Assembly: GCA_005765155.1 (NCBI GenBank)
Contig: VCCP01000004.1
Span: 868,001 to 932,000 of the forward strand
Source of the DNA: Zelopaecilomyces penicillatus
Taxonomy: Eukaryota; Ascomycota; Sordariomycetes; Hypocreales; Pseudodiploosporaceae
Length of the DNA: 64,000 nucleotides
Reading direction: 5' to 3'
Positions 22,739-33,977 of this stretch are shown one piece after another (position 1 is the first letter of the stretch; every line of letters begins with the position of its first letter). The position numbers and the translations under genes are program-made. The notes below the pieces were generated by a model, which was given only the letters and a program-made list of their open reading frames with translations, did not search any database and was not told the DNA's origin.

Positions 22739-24096
22739 ACTAGACCAAATGTACAAATGAGGTCTAGAGTAAAGGCGCAGGCTTTAGGTTGAATTTGGGG
22801 GTTGCAACTCGTTGATCGAGTGACTTGTTTACATTATTTCCTTACTTCATGTCTCTCCTCTGTTGTTTTCTTTGTCTTGGCATGTATTGTTGCGTGTCAG
22901 TTGGTATAAGCCGGAACTTGCCGTTTCTCTTCAATGACCGTGCATGGTGCATTTGCATAGTGACGTTCTGTCCATTCTGAACAGGGGGGGCGACGGCTGC
23001 CGGCGGCAGTGTATTGAATTCATATCAGTTTTGACTACATAATCTGGTTTTGATCTACCAGCTCGGGTGTTACCGTGTAGCTTAATGTAGCATCGGCAGG
23101 GATTGCAACGCTGGATGAGATTCGGCGGCTTGCCATCCGAAAAGCTGGTTGGTGCATGAGCTAGGACTGAATGGTCCAACGGCTTTTTTCTTGTGTGAGC
23201 GTTTAGATTGGGGATGCATTGTGCTCATCCTGCATAGGAGTAGATGGTGGGAAACTACTTTTATCTAGCTTCCATTCCTGGCAATTTACTTGTGTGCCTG
23301 CAGATACACATCTTTAGAAGCCACGCCTGAATCATGAGTCGACCTTTAAAATCCAAGTGACTACATTGGAATGAGTTTTTATATTTGGAAGAAAGTCAAT
23401 TTGGGTAGTATACAACCCAGTGTACCAGTAGTAGTACTTTGTAATACTAGGTACAGTTAAACAGTGAAGTTTGTTCTCTGCAGCTCGGGAAGGTCGCTCC
23501 CGAGCCAACCAGCCAACGAGAGCCGAAATGAGGGTGAACCACAGAACCACGTTGTTTAATGACTAGTAAGACTAGTGCTTCTTCGCGTTGATCGTAAAGG
23601 AACGTCCATGTTTTGGACTGGAGAATCTGGAGAAGAAGAAAGAAACCAAGAAAAAAACCAAAAAAAAAACGCAAACGCACACACCTATTGATGCTCAATG
23701 GTGGCGCCACAATCCAGAAATGGAAGCATGCAAGACAAAACTTGGGGAGAGGAGTGAAACTCTGACATGGTGGTTTGTGGGTTGTGGGTTTCTTGACTAG
23801 CCAGCCAACCCCCCAAAGATGCAATGTAACTGCAGATAGGTAAGTAAATCAGAATCATGGCACACGGCAGGCCCTGCTTTTGCCTACGGCATCTTTTATC
23901 TGACATTTTTGGTAACAGTAACTTGGAGTACTAGGAATGGTGGAATTTTCATCAAGCCCATGCATGTCTCTGATATCGAAACATTAATAAATCCTCCAAC
24001 CACATTTTAGAGTTTTGGCTGCAAGGCTAGGTAGGTACCTAATTTGGGTAATCTCATCGAATCGAGTAGTCCGAGCTTATTGGGAGTCGTTAGTTA

Positions 24097-24124
24097 TTAG
24101 TTAGTTAGTTAGTTAGGTAGGTAG
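24097..24124. repeat. TTAG/GTAG microsatellite
   Basis: Five perfect TTAG units followed by two GTAG units. A short simple repeat in non-coding sequence; no function implied. Confidence 0.8.
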
Positions 24125-24781
24125 ATTTTTCTATTTACGGTATGATTTGCGGCTAAGCACAGGGTTTCATAGGTATTTGCCAAGACACTTGTTTTAAAGC
24201 CCGATTGAGGCTGTAGGTAAAAAAGGTGGTAAGGTAAGTTACTACTAGGCCACCTCTTAACAACTACTACGATGTAGGTTGCTGTGTATATGGATAGCTA
24301 GCTATTGATGCTAGGCAAGCCCAATGACCTTGCGTAGAAGGGGGGGGATTATAGTCAAATGGACTGAATAATTATCTGCCGGCGGCAATAAATGTTACTG
24401 TAAATAGGTATGTTTTGTTCTGTTCTTGCATGCCGCAGCGTGACGGCAGTTGGGGCTCTACTCTTTCTCCGCGGCCATTGCAGCTACTATCATTCTTGGC
24501 AGCTATTATCAGGGGGTGGTTGATATCAAATATGCCCTTTGGGGATGCAAAGAAAGTGAGCCGGGTCAATTATTCGTGTGATTTACGCCGAAGCCAATGC
24601 TTGGCACCATAGGGCTCTACGTTGGTGCAAACTCCTATTTGGGATAAGTATGTTCTGTCTCATTGGGTCAGTGTTGCGCTATTCCGGGACTACACCTGTC
24701 AGTAGCACCTCGTGGCTGGGCTTGCTGGGCCTCTTGTCAAAGAAAAATGATCAACGCGCCACTGATGCAGCCTCTAGTACA

Positions 24782-24805
24782 GTGTGTGTGTGTGAGTGTG
24801 TGTGT
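24782..24805. repeat. GT dinucleotide tract
   Basis: GT repeat interrupted once by a GA step at 24794-24795. Simple-sequence DNA in a gene-free interval. Confidence 0.8.
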
Positions 24806-25641
24806 TAGATGTAGAACAGGATGCATGTTTCTTGGATATGAAATAGTAAAAGTGGAGAACAAGCCTAGGTACAGCATTAATTAAGTAGTGCCGAGCTACG
24901 GCCTAACAAGCCCAACACCCAAGACACAAAACCTATTTGCAATTTTCTCTCTTTTTGGTTTATTAGCGGGAGAATGGAGGGCCAGGGGGGGAGGGGGACG
25001 ATCTATTTGCACCCGGATGGTCCCCTAAACTGCAAGCCGCTGCAAGCCACGCTGACGGCTTGGAACAGCAACAACGGGGGGCGCGTTAAAAAAACAACGG
25101 GTTGCAGGTCTGGGGTATAACATACCTAGGTAGGGTTGGTAGGGTTGGTAGTGTAGTATGCTGTGACGGCTGAGAGGGCGGAGAGGGCTGAGACTCGGCG
25201 AGAGTGGCGATCCAAAGGGCTGGCATTCGGCAGGTGTGGGGCCGTTATGTTCCAGCGAGCTGGTGGGTCGGGTTGGCTGTCACGAGGGAGTCGATACAGG
25301 TCTGACGGCTCTCGATTTTGACACCTTTTGCCTGCCGTCGTGGGGACACCCAAAATCTCAAACCCCTGGCTGGGGGAGCGGGGGTCCGGTGGTAGTTGAT
25401 CTGCGCCCTCTCGTTGCACCAAGGGCTTATTTGCCTCAAAACACACACACACCTTGGAAATGGCTGCACGGCAAAGAATAAGACCGTCGGCATCTAATCC
25501 CAAAACAGAAACCCTACCTGAAGAACGAATACGTACTATTGCGGTAGAAGGAGGATTAAGCATCCCGTAAACCCTTCCCCCCTCCCCACTTTCAACATCC
25601 TCGGTCAAGCGAACCCCCTCCCTCCTCGCTCCTTCGCTGCC

Positions 25642-26295
25642 ATGGCAGCCCCCGTCGTCGGCGACGGAGCCCGGCAGAGCGCCGAGGCCGCCCCACTGCT
25701 CGGCCCGGTATCTTGCCCGGAACCTCGATCCTCATGCCCCTCGGTCGAGGCCTCCGATCTCATGCAACTCCTCGAGAGCGATGCCGCGGCCGTGGCCGGG
25801 GCGCAGGGCAGTAGCAGTAATCGAGACTTCTTGCTTGTTGATGTGCGTCGGACCGACTGGGAGGGAGGCACAGTTGCCACGTCAATCAATTTGCCTGAGC
25901 AGTCGTTTTATCAGACTCGACCTGCGGTCTATCGGCTGTGCAAGCAGGCCGGGATAAAACGGGTCATCTTCTATTGTGGTGAGTTCTCCGTTTTCTCCGG
26001 CTGACTTTGTTTGGGTCAACCTCGCAGTCCCCTATCTCCCCTCTCTCTCCGGTTTTATTTTGTTTTGTGAAGATTTATGGAATAGAAGCTTATTTTTTGA
26101 AACTTTCAAACATTAGGGAGTTGTAGTGGTCGTGGGCCAAGGTGCGCTGGGTGGATGCAGGACTACTTGGACGATGTGGGCGAGACCAACATTCAGGCCT
26201 TCATCCTCAAGGGTGGTATCAAAGGGTGGCACAGGACATACGGGGGCAGAATGATGGACTCCTATGACGAGAAGTTCTGGGATGGAAAGAAGTGA
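25642..26295 (+). CDS. Rhodanese-fold, Cdc25/arsenate-reductase-like phosphatase
   Basis: Small single-domain rhodanese-homology protein of the yeast Ych1 / fission-yeast Ibp1 kind, which act as phosphatases or arsenate reductases. Two exons: 25642-25978 and 26117-26295, 171 aa. LLVDVRRTDWEGGTV is the first rhodanese motif, and the active-site loop reads YCGSCSGRGPR, giving C-x5-R with the catalytic cysteine as the last full codon before the intron. GGIKGWHRTYGG is the C-terminal motif. The six-residue loop length matches Cdc25/arsenate reductases rather than sulfurtransferases. The N-terminal 35 residues are a low-complexity Ala/Pro/Ser extension, and a small insert (VAGAQGSSSNRD) lies ahead of the first strand. 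Substrate not determinable. Confidence 0.85.
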
Positions 26296-26493
26296 GCGCC
26301 TTTGAGGAAAAGGTCCCCACAAATCCGCATGGTAGTTTTGTGTTTTGTTATTTTTGGATTCTTCAAACGTCTAGCCTGTTGAACCCTCGTGAAGCCAGTA
26401 TTCACCTCCCCCTTCCTCCCTAGTCTTCCGTAAACGCCAAACAAGCATTTCAGGTTTCCTTTCCGTCCTTTCGGTTGTCAAACAAAAAAGAAT

Positions 26494-27024
26494 TTATCGG
26501 TGTTGGTGCTGTCGATCATCTCCTCCGATTCTCTCCAACGCTTCCAGCATGACCACAGAGTTACCTCGAATGACCTATAAAACACCATGTGAGCAAGTCT
26601 TGATTTCGAGTTATTCCAACAATTGTCATCTTCCACTCCCACCCGAAGGGTTGAATACTTACCACCATGCCGAGTCTGACCTTCTCACCGCCGTCCTTTT
26701 CCTCTACCGCCTCGTCCAGCACAATGTTCAGGAAAACCTGCCGCTATGTCAGCCCTGATACCCATACTGTAACCTCCTAGGAAAGTCCCTTATCATACAT
26801 CGTAGCCTCGGAGAACTCCAAGGACTTTGCGGCTGCCGTTAAGCTGCACAAAGAGCCGCTTGTCGAGGTACTGTGGGGGAAAAGTTAGTGGAGGTCTTTC
26901 GTTGGGCAATCGCAGAATCTGCCAGACAGCCAATGCGCCCACTGCATCGGGACCGAGACGAGTTCTGGGCACAGGGGGACAAATAAAGACTTACCTTCTT
27001 GAGCTCAGGCTGGGCAGGTGCCAT
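26494..27024 (-). CDS. SMX2: Small nuclear ribonucleoprotein SmG
   Basis: Sm-core protein G, one of the seven-member ring on spliceosomal snRNAs. It is cut into four tiny exons: 27024-26995, 26870-26799, 26737-26663 and 26574-26494 (10, 24, 25 and 26 codons plus stop), 85 aa, so no single reading frame shows it. All junctions are phase 0. The sequence reads MAPAQPELKKYLDKRLFVQ, then the Sm1 motif (LNGSRKVLGVLRGYDVFLN, with the conserved G and YD), then Sm2 with the RGNSVVMLEAL signature. Length matches SmG (about 76-90 aa). The short tail GGDDRQHQHR is extra. It shares a 212-bp divergent promoter with the Ntr2 gene, another splicing factor. Confidence 0.93.
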
Positions 27025-27236
27025 CTTGAACGATCAGTTTCTGGTATTGTGGTATGCCTTTCGAGATGCGACGCGATCTCCAAGCTCAAGGTAAGCCTGA
27101 CGGTTGCCCGCCCACCTCGAAAATTCCGTCACGTGCTGATAAGATAAAGATCACAGCTGCCTACAAGCTTGCCAGTGGCCATCGTCACCATGCACTTCGT
27201 CGGCGGCTTTCAATGCAATAACGAGTGTTAAAAATA
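27025..27236. promoter_or_regulatory. Shared 212-bp promoter of SmG and Ntr2
   Basis: The start codons of two spliceosome genes are 212 bases apart in opposite directions, so both promoters must lie here or overlap first exons. On the plus side a 13-codon upstream ORF starts at 27190 and stops at 27231, five bases before the Ntr2 ATG; whether it is transcribed depends on the unknown start site. Confidence 0.6.
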
Positions 27237-28754
27237 ATGAGCTCATTTGGGGCCAAGCGCAAGGCGCGCGTCATTAGGGTCGCTGAGGACGATGATGAAA
27301 CTATGGGAGATGCGCCAGCAGCGGCTGATGGTGCCGACTCCGGCAAAGAGGGTAAGTTCTTCAAGCTCCCGCCATGCGACTTCTTTGCTGATGATGGACA
27401 AGGCTGACTTTGGTGCGGGACAGAACCCTCAAAGATCATTTTCGGATCCAAATCTGGAAGAAAACCGTTTCGGCAATCAGGCTTACGGAAAACCGTGAAT
27501 CCTACGGACGAGCACTCCTCCGAGACCAAAGATGGGCCATCGGCGCCAAACACTGAAGAAGACGACGATGGGCCCGTGGTGGTCCGACCAACTATCAGTC
27601 GCTCAGGCTCATTAAAACAAAAGAAAAAACCTCCAAAGTCGAAACTCTCATTCGGTGGGGATGGAGGTGACAAAGGCGACGGGGAGACCGACCCAGTCAG
27701 CACACCGAAGAAGATTGCATTAGGGCAAAGAGCGCTTGAGAATAGCGCCATGAAGCGAGGAATGGCATCGAGAAGTCTTCCGCTCCCGGTTCGCTCACAT
27801 CAGGACGACGACGACAGGCCGAAATACAGCAGAGAATACTTGGATGAACTACAGTCATCCACGCCAAGCACACCGCGGGATGTTTCGACACTTCAGGTGA
27901 TTCCAGGCGATGAAATGGAGCTTGACGCATCGGAGCTAGAGGGTGCCTTGATTGTGGATCTACCAGTGCCTACTTCAGCGAAGCCTACAACGACGCAGAT
28001 CCTCACTGACGCCGAAATCCGGGAGCGAAAGGAGCGGAGAGCCCGGCTGGCTTTAGAGAAAGACTTTTTGTCGGTTGAGGATAACGATGAGGAGGGTGGT
28101 CCGTCATGGCAGAAAAAGAAAGAGGAGACACGACTTACTGCTGAAGATGAGGATCTGGGAGAAGGGTTTGACGATTACGTCGAGGATGGCGGCCTCTCCC
28201 TCGGCAAGCGCGCCGAAAAAGAACGCCGGAAGCATGACCGACTAAAGATGGCGGAGATGATACACGCCGCGGAGGGGCATACATCAGACTCCTCATCTGA
28301 CAGCGACGCCGAGCGACGCATCGCCTACGAATCAGCCCAGACCCGCGCCGGCCTCGACGGCCTCAAGAAAAAGCCACGCAAACCCACCACCTCCGACGCT
28401 CTCTTACAAGTACCCCCCAAAATCACACCGCTCCCAAATCTTTCCGAGTGTTTAGCACAGCTACAACTCACACTCAACGGGATGGCTGCAGAAATCAAGG
28501 CCAAGACGTCGACAGTGGAGAATCTAAGGCGTGAGAGGGACGACATTGTCAAGCGGGAAGCGGAAGTGCAGGCACTTTTGGACGAGACGGGGAAGAAGTA
28601 TGAGGAAGCTATGAGAGGGCCAAGAAACACGACAGCTGCTGCTGCTGCTGAAGGAAAGTTGGGCCTTCGATCAGGGGTTGAGATGGCGGGAGAGAGAGGG
28701 TTAGAGAGTTTAGGGGCGACGCCAATACGAGGCGGGAGTGATGAGCTAGACTAA
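27237..28754 (+). CDS. NTR2: Nineteen-complex-related splicing factor Ntr2
   Basis: Partner of Ntr1/Prp43 in spliceosome disassembly (GCFC/Ntr2 family). Two exons: 27237-27351 and 27424-28754, 481 aa. The N-terminus is MSSFGAKRKARVIRVAEDDD; family-typical elements include RPTISRSGSLKQKKKPPKS, KLSFGG, and YSREYLDELQSSTPSTPRD. The middle is acidic and charged (DEDLGEGFDDYVEDGG), and the C-terminal 120 residues form a coiled coil (LTLNGMAAEIKAKTSTVENL). Intron 1 joins KE to EPSKIIFGSKS. It is head-to-head with SmG. The Ntr2 call rests on the conserved YSREYL-type block and architecture; confidence is good. Confidence 0.85.
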
Positions 28755-29366
28755 AGGAGCAAATCCATGTAGGAGTATGTCTGTATCACTATATATGAAG
28801 CAGGAATATCACAAACATACAACATGAAGTGGTGCGATTCACCTAATATTGGCACCATAATCTCATTCTCCCTTAATATGAACAAGTCATGGCCATTAAG
28901 AAATCATTAGGATGCGTAAATCGTTGCAGCTATATAAGTCTCGTACATAAAAGCCTCCCAACAACAAAAAACTCCGCGTTTATCTAAAGAAATAAAAGTG
29001 ATTCATGTCCAAACAAGTATCGTCTTCTCAGGTTGGGTATCAACAAAAGCATTGCAATGTACCAAAGATGAAGGTGAAAAAAAAAACACAAAACCCAATA
29101 ACGGCCGACTCTTCACACAATTGAGAAAACAAAAAACACCCGTCTTTCACCGTCCATCTAGCGGTCGCAAGGGCTAACGCCAACTTTGAGGAGCAACAAC
29201 AGGGGTAACTCTATAAACACACAACTCGCTCCCCATGCTCCTAGTTTTCCCAAGAAAAGACAAAAAAAAAAATAGAGAAAGAAGGAGATCATGTACCATA
29301 AAGTTTGTATACTATCGTGTATTAATGAAAAAAGAAGCGAGGGGTGAGTTGCTCTCCGTTAGGTCC
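28755..29366. other. Convergent spacer
   Basis: AT- and A-rich spacer between the ends of Ntr2 (plus) and the first P450 gene (minus). It contains several A homopolymers (near 29076 and 29265). No gene seen. Confidence 0.45.
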
Positions 29367-31324
29367 TTATAATTTCCTCTTGGTCAGTGTAACCCAGAAG
29401 TCGGACGCAAACAAAAAGACAGAGGCTTGTGTCTTGATTGGCACTTCGGGATTGACGAGCGAGAAGTCGAATCTCATCATGAGCTATTCATCCATCTTGG
29501 TTAGTTTCGGGTGCCCGAAAAGATTGTCGTGTGCCAGTATTGGGAGGAATATGATGCAATACGTACCTCAAAAACGGCTTTGTGAATCTCCATGAGAGCA
29601 ATGTGTTTCCCCAGGCAGGAATATTTGCCGAATCCAAAATGTGTATCCACGGCTGCTATCATGTCGTTGAGAATACTGCCCTCAGCATCCAGCCATCTCC
29701 CCGGCCGGAAAACGTTCGCATCCTGCCCCCAGATAGCTTTGGATCGTCCAACACCATGGAAGCCTTGACCGATTTCGGTGCCACCGGGGACGAAGTAGCC
29801 GTTGATGTAGTCTCCCTCGGGAGGTACTGTCTTGAAACCGAGTCCAGCTACGGGTGCCCAGAGGCGAAGTCCCTCGCGTACAACGGCTTGCAGGTAAGGG
29901 AGAGTCTGTGTTTCGGCCCAGCTGATTGGCTTGCTAACGGTACGTGATGCCTCATTGATTTCTGCGATGAGGGCATTGTACGACACCGGTGAGGTCATAA
30001 GGGAAAGTAGAGTCATACGCAGAGCGTGAGCTGTGGAGTTGGACCCAGCAATGCTGTAATTTATATGAATTTAGCCACTGCAGACCTCATTTGGACAGGA
30101 GATTGTTACTCACATAGAAATAAAAACCTGCTGGATGAGATCCTCTCTTGACATGCCGTTGTCTATGTGGGCTTGCATCATGTCCTTGGTTGGTGGTGTC
30201 TCGGGATTCAACCTCTTGTCAACATAGCTCCGTGCGAATCTTTGACAGATTTTGTTAGTCACAAATTTTTTTATAACTCCTTGCTTTGGAATCGATCCCC
30301 ATATGGTGGGAAGGTCCATAAGAAACGAGGGTCTCTTCACTTACCCCATTAACCGGCCAAAGCCAATTTGATCGCCCTCTTTGGGAAGCAGCAACCGCAG
30401 CGGCCATTTATGGACAACATTGGCTAATGAGGGAAGAACTGACATGACACTCATGGCGGGCAGCGAGGTGGCGTTGATTTCATTGTAGTTGTATAGATCT
30501 TCGTCCTTGTCGAGATACCCAAAAGGCTGGCCGAGTGACACATCACCGATGACATCGAGGGCGAAGAATTGAGTCTTTTCGGCCATGTCAAACGGCCGAG
30601 TGTCGGATTTTGTAGAAACATACTTGCGGTCAAGAAGATTTATGAAGCTCAAGAGTTGGCGGTCCATGCCAGCCTCAAAACCATATCCCTCATTTGCCCT
30701 GCCAAAGAACTGCATTGACAGATTGATTGTGTTAGTTTGATATTGCAGCAAGATTTTACTAAAGCCGCAATCGCTGCGGTTCTCAGCTTTTTGGTAGACT
30801 TACCCCGGGTGCCATTTGAGCTCGCATCAGCTTGTGCTTGGTGGGATTCCTGGCGGATACAACATTGTCGACGCCTGGCACAATTCTACCGCTGGCGTAA
30901 AACTTGCCTTTGGTGTAATTACTGCGGACAGCAGACATGCGGCGGAGCACATCTGGATCGGTTGATAACAGCTTATTGGGACCGATACGAACAAGCGGGC
31001 CTAAGTTGACGGGAAGCACAGGTCGATATTAGTGAGCTGAAACAGCTGGAAACGTGGCTTTTGGAAACTGCCTTCTAAAAACAGGCATTGCAGTATGGAT
31101 GAGCGAGTTTGAGCGAGGCTCGTCTTACCGTAGGTGTCTGCAGCGTCCTTGAGGTATTCGTGATATCGCCCTCCCATGGCACCCGATAGCTGCCACCAAA
31201 CCGACCATGCAGCGCTGGGCGGCCCAGGAATGTGACGCAAGCGGTGCCAGGAATAAATTCTCCGACAGATCGCATAGAGGAGCGCAGCCGCGCAGGCCCA
31301 GTACATAATGACGAGGCACGGCAT
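29367..31324 (-). CDS. Cytochrome P450 monooxygenase (pisatin-demethylase-like)
   Basis: Membrane-anchored haem monooxygenase. Six exons: 31324-31129, 31000-30804, 30709-30345, 30239-30114, 30053-29567, 29483-29367, giving 495 aa with every junction in phase. An N-terminal anchor (MYWACAAALLYAICRRIY) is followed by the proline hinge HIPGPPSAAW. The I-helix region reads VFISIIAGSNSTA, the K-helix ExxR is EGLRLW, the PERF-type segment is FRPGRWL, and the haem loop is FGFGKYSCLG with the cysteine ligand. Local wording (QMAPGFFGRANEG, GMDRQ) recalls the pisatin demethylase/CYP57 group. It is the left-most gene of the candidate cluster. Substrate unknown. Confidence 0.88.
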
Positions 31325-33977
31325 TATTTCCCCTAGATTCAAGCACCGAGGTGATCTGTCAGACGCCCTCCTAAATAACAAGACAGAGAGAGGTATGCCG
31401 AAGCTTCTGCGTTTCCGCGCGCTGGAACGAGAGCAACAAAGGCCACATAGGAGCTGCCGACATGTAATAGTAATCAATGCGCTCGTCCCGTGCGGAGAGG
31501 GGACAAACGGGACAGAAACCGGGGGAGCCTTGTGACAGGTGTCTTAGGTTGTCGTGTCGAACCCGGTGAGACAGGTCCTATCTTGTCTCTCTCTTGAACG
31601 CCACCCCGTGAAGGAAAGAACCGCAGGCGAGGGTCAATCGGCAGCACAAGAAGACGAGGATGAGGACTAGAAACGGATGATGAAGAGGAGAACAGGGCAA
31701 TGTGGTTGATCATTTGGTACTAGCTGAGGTCCGGTCCTGAACCCCAAGAGGCCTGGGAGCACGGCTAGCGTTATTAGCTCAATAATGGCGTCCGCAAATA
31801 GAAGTTATTATATGGGTAGACTTGTGAGATGTACCTTCTCATGTGGCCGAGCTTGTGTACTTTCACGTTTTGGATCTGCTCGTGGCACCTGTGCGAAAGG
31901 GGCGGGTTCGACGGCTGCGCGAGCAATAAAGGGTGAGTCTGTGGAGAGCGCAAGGCCAATTGATGAAGGTAATCACGAGTGTGGATGCAGACAGGAGATT
32001 GTGATGGTGATATTCTCAGTAGGCAGGTAGGTAGGTGTAAGGTGACCTGCACCTTCCTAGGGATGTTCTATCAACCTGGGCTTGCTGGGGTCGTCACCAA
32101 TCCACTCAGTTGGGGTTATGATTGGTGCTGTTGGGGGGGCTTATTACAGGTACACAGGGCGCTGTACAACAAAAACTGGTCAGGTACCAGATGCCCTGTG
32201 CTATGCCATCCATCCATGGCAGATGTCAACTGTCGAAAACAGCTGTTGGGCCCCCATAATCTGCAGCAGCTCCCGCACGTGGATAGGTCGCTCTCGCTTC
32301 CGTCACAGGGCCCACAGCGCTGTGGTCCTCCCCCCTGCTGTCACTGTCATGGGTCATTCCCAGAACACTTCAACCATCCATGATTAATTACCTATTATTG
32401 CATGCATGCATTGACCAAGCTGATGATAACCGGTCGAGTATCCAGAATTAATCTAGAATGATGATGGGTAAGCTGGCAATACGCGGAAGTGGCCGAGTTA
32501 AAGGCCCACTTCCATTTGTCTTGTCGTATTTGCGACGGGACAAGCTCCAGGTTCGGGTTGGTGATAACTTAGTATGGATCCGTGTGATGATGCAACAGAT
32601 GCTCGTGTTCTACAGGCCGTGCCCTGCCTTGCTTCTCGTCTGTTGTAAGTCTGCAGGCGATCATTATGTTACTTCGTATTCTTCAGCACACGGAGTACCT
32701 GCATTAGTCTTCCTGTCTCCTCTTTTTCATATAAATGAATATTGGCTGAATGCGGCTGATCCATCTATAACATTTACTGAACGTTATAGCCGCGTGGTCA
32801 CGCAATGTACCCAAGGGGAGACTGCAGGATGCAAATAATAACCTCTCCCCCGGCTTCAGCCCTTTTTATTTTATAACTAGTGAAACGCATAATTATCGCT
32901 TTTAGGCAGCCGAGCTTTCTCTAGCCTTGGCCTGGTTTCGGTTTTGTTGTTGTTGCACTGCATTTCTCCCTGTTTTCCGACAGCCTGGGTGTGGCTGGTC
33001 CCGGTTTCTCGGTTCTAGGTTTCTGTGACAGGGTCGGCAGTGCTAGTGGATGTTGTTGGTCCGGACAACATGAGATTTCTTTTGACCAATAAAACGGTCA
33101 ACGCTGAGTCTCTTGCCATGGGCCCAGAAGCGTTATGCCAGACAGGCGATGAGTAATCAATCAAAGTAGACATCCGTCAACTGAGTCGTTGAGTTTATTC
33201 TGGAGTGTTGCTATCCACAGTGCACACCATATTACCTGTTTAGTTGCACGCACTCTGACAAGTCAGTACACATAGTCAGCCAAATAACAGGCACCATGGA
33301 TTTATCGACCATATAATTTGGCCTTAATATAGTATGTAATATACTTACTTGGAGGAATTGGAGTCATGGCTTATGCTATCACTGTCACTATCGCTGTGCT
33401 GTTAATTTTAAGTGTAGTGTCAACTAACTTGATTGCCTATAAATGAGCCTGTGGACTACGCTGTGGGCTTTAGCTTAAAGGGGGCGAAGAAGGATATGGT
33501 GCGCATAGCAACTTTTTTCTGGTAGCATTACTCCTATTATGTTACACCTACCCTACATGTTGAACAAAGATACTGTCAAAATTGGTCGCCATCTTCGCTT
33601 TGCGCAAAGTCCTCTTCACTAATCATCATGTGCAATAATCACCTACCTAGGTGTAGGTGGTTTAGCTGTGCTGTCGTCCTGTAGAACTGTTAAAGACCAT
33701 CTTTCCATATCAACTTACCTGCATCTCAGACCATTCATTATCTGCGCCGACATTCACAATGGTTAAAACAGCAATGAGCCGGTTTTGTTCAAACGTGAGC
33801 ATAATTTCATGTAAAATCACAACTATCCCCGCTATTCTTCATGATCTAAAATGATCCCTTAGGTATCCATATAAGAAAACCTGGTTGTTGGCTTTTCGGA
33901 TGCCGCCAAATAAGCTCAAGGGTCAATAATCAGACACAACAAAGCCTGCCTGCCAACTCCATCTTGAGCTCTCTCAA
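31325..33977. other. Gene-free interval inside the candidate cluster
   Basis: 2.65 kb between the first P450 and the flavin monooxygenase. It contains the P450 promoter at its left end and the oxygenase 3' UTR at its right end. ORFs at 31774-32052, 31979-32383 and 32458-32838 lack recognisable domains and overlap one another in different frames. The right half is AT-rich. No gene supported; a lost gene or non-coding RNA cannot be excluded. Confidence 0.4.

Larger units (their letters stand above)
22739..25641. other. Large gene-free interval
   Basis: 2.9 kb without a supportable gene. It includes A-rich sequence at about 23630-23670, a TTAG/GTAG tract (24097-24124), a GT tract (24782-24805), two copies of TAGGGTTGG at 25131-25148, and GC-rich sequence near the rhodanese gene. 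The minus-strand ORF at 25126-25608 lies in the probable leader of that gene and has no recognisable domain. The interval may hold long UTRs or a non-coding transcript, but nothing in the bases proves it. Confidence 0.4.

Noticed and set aside
25131..25148. Telomere-like TAGGGTTGG repeats
   Set aside because: Only two copies and not the TTAGGG unit; too short to be an interstitial telomere.
25126..25608. 160-codon minus-strand ORF before the rhodanese gene
   Set aside because: Low-complexity residues, lies over the probable promoter and leader of the opposite gene, no domain recognised.
31540..31575. GGGTTCGAC on the minus strand as a tRNA B box
   Set aside because: No matching acceptor stem or A box could be found around it.
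32458..32838. 126-codon ORF in the gap between P450 and oxygenase
   Set aside because: Composition looks random, no motif or signal peptide, competing ORFs nearby of similar quality.
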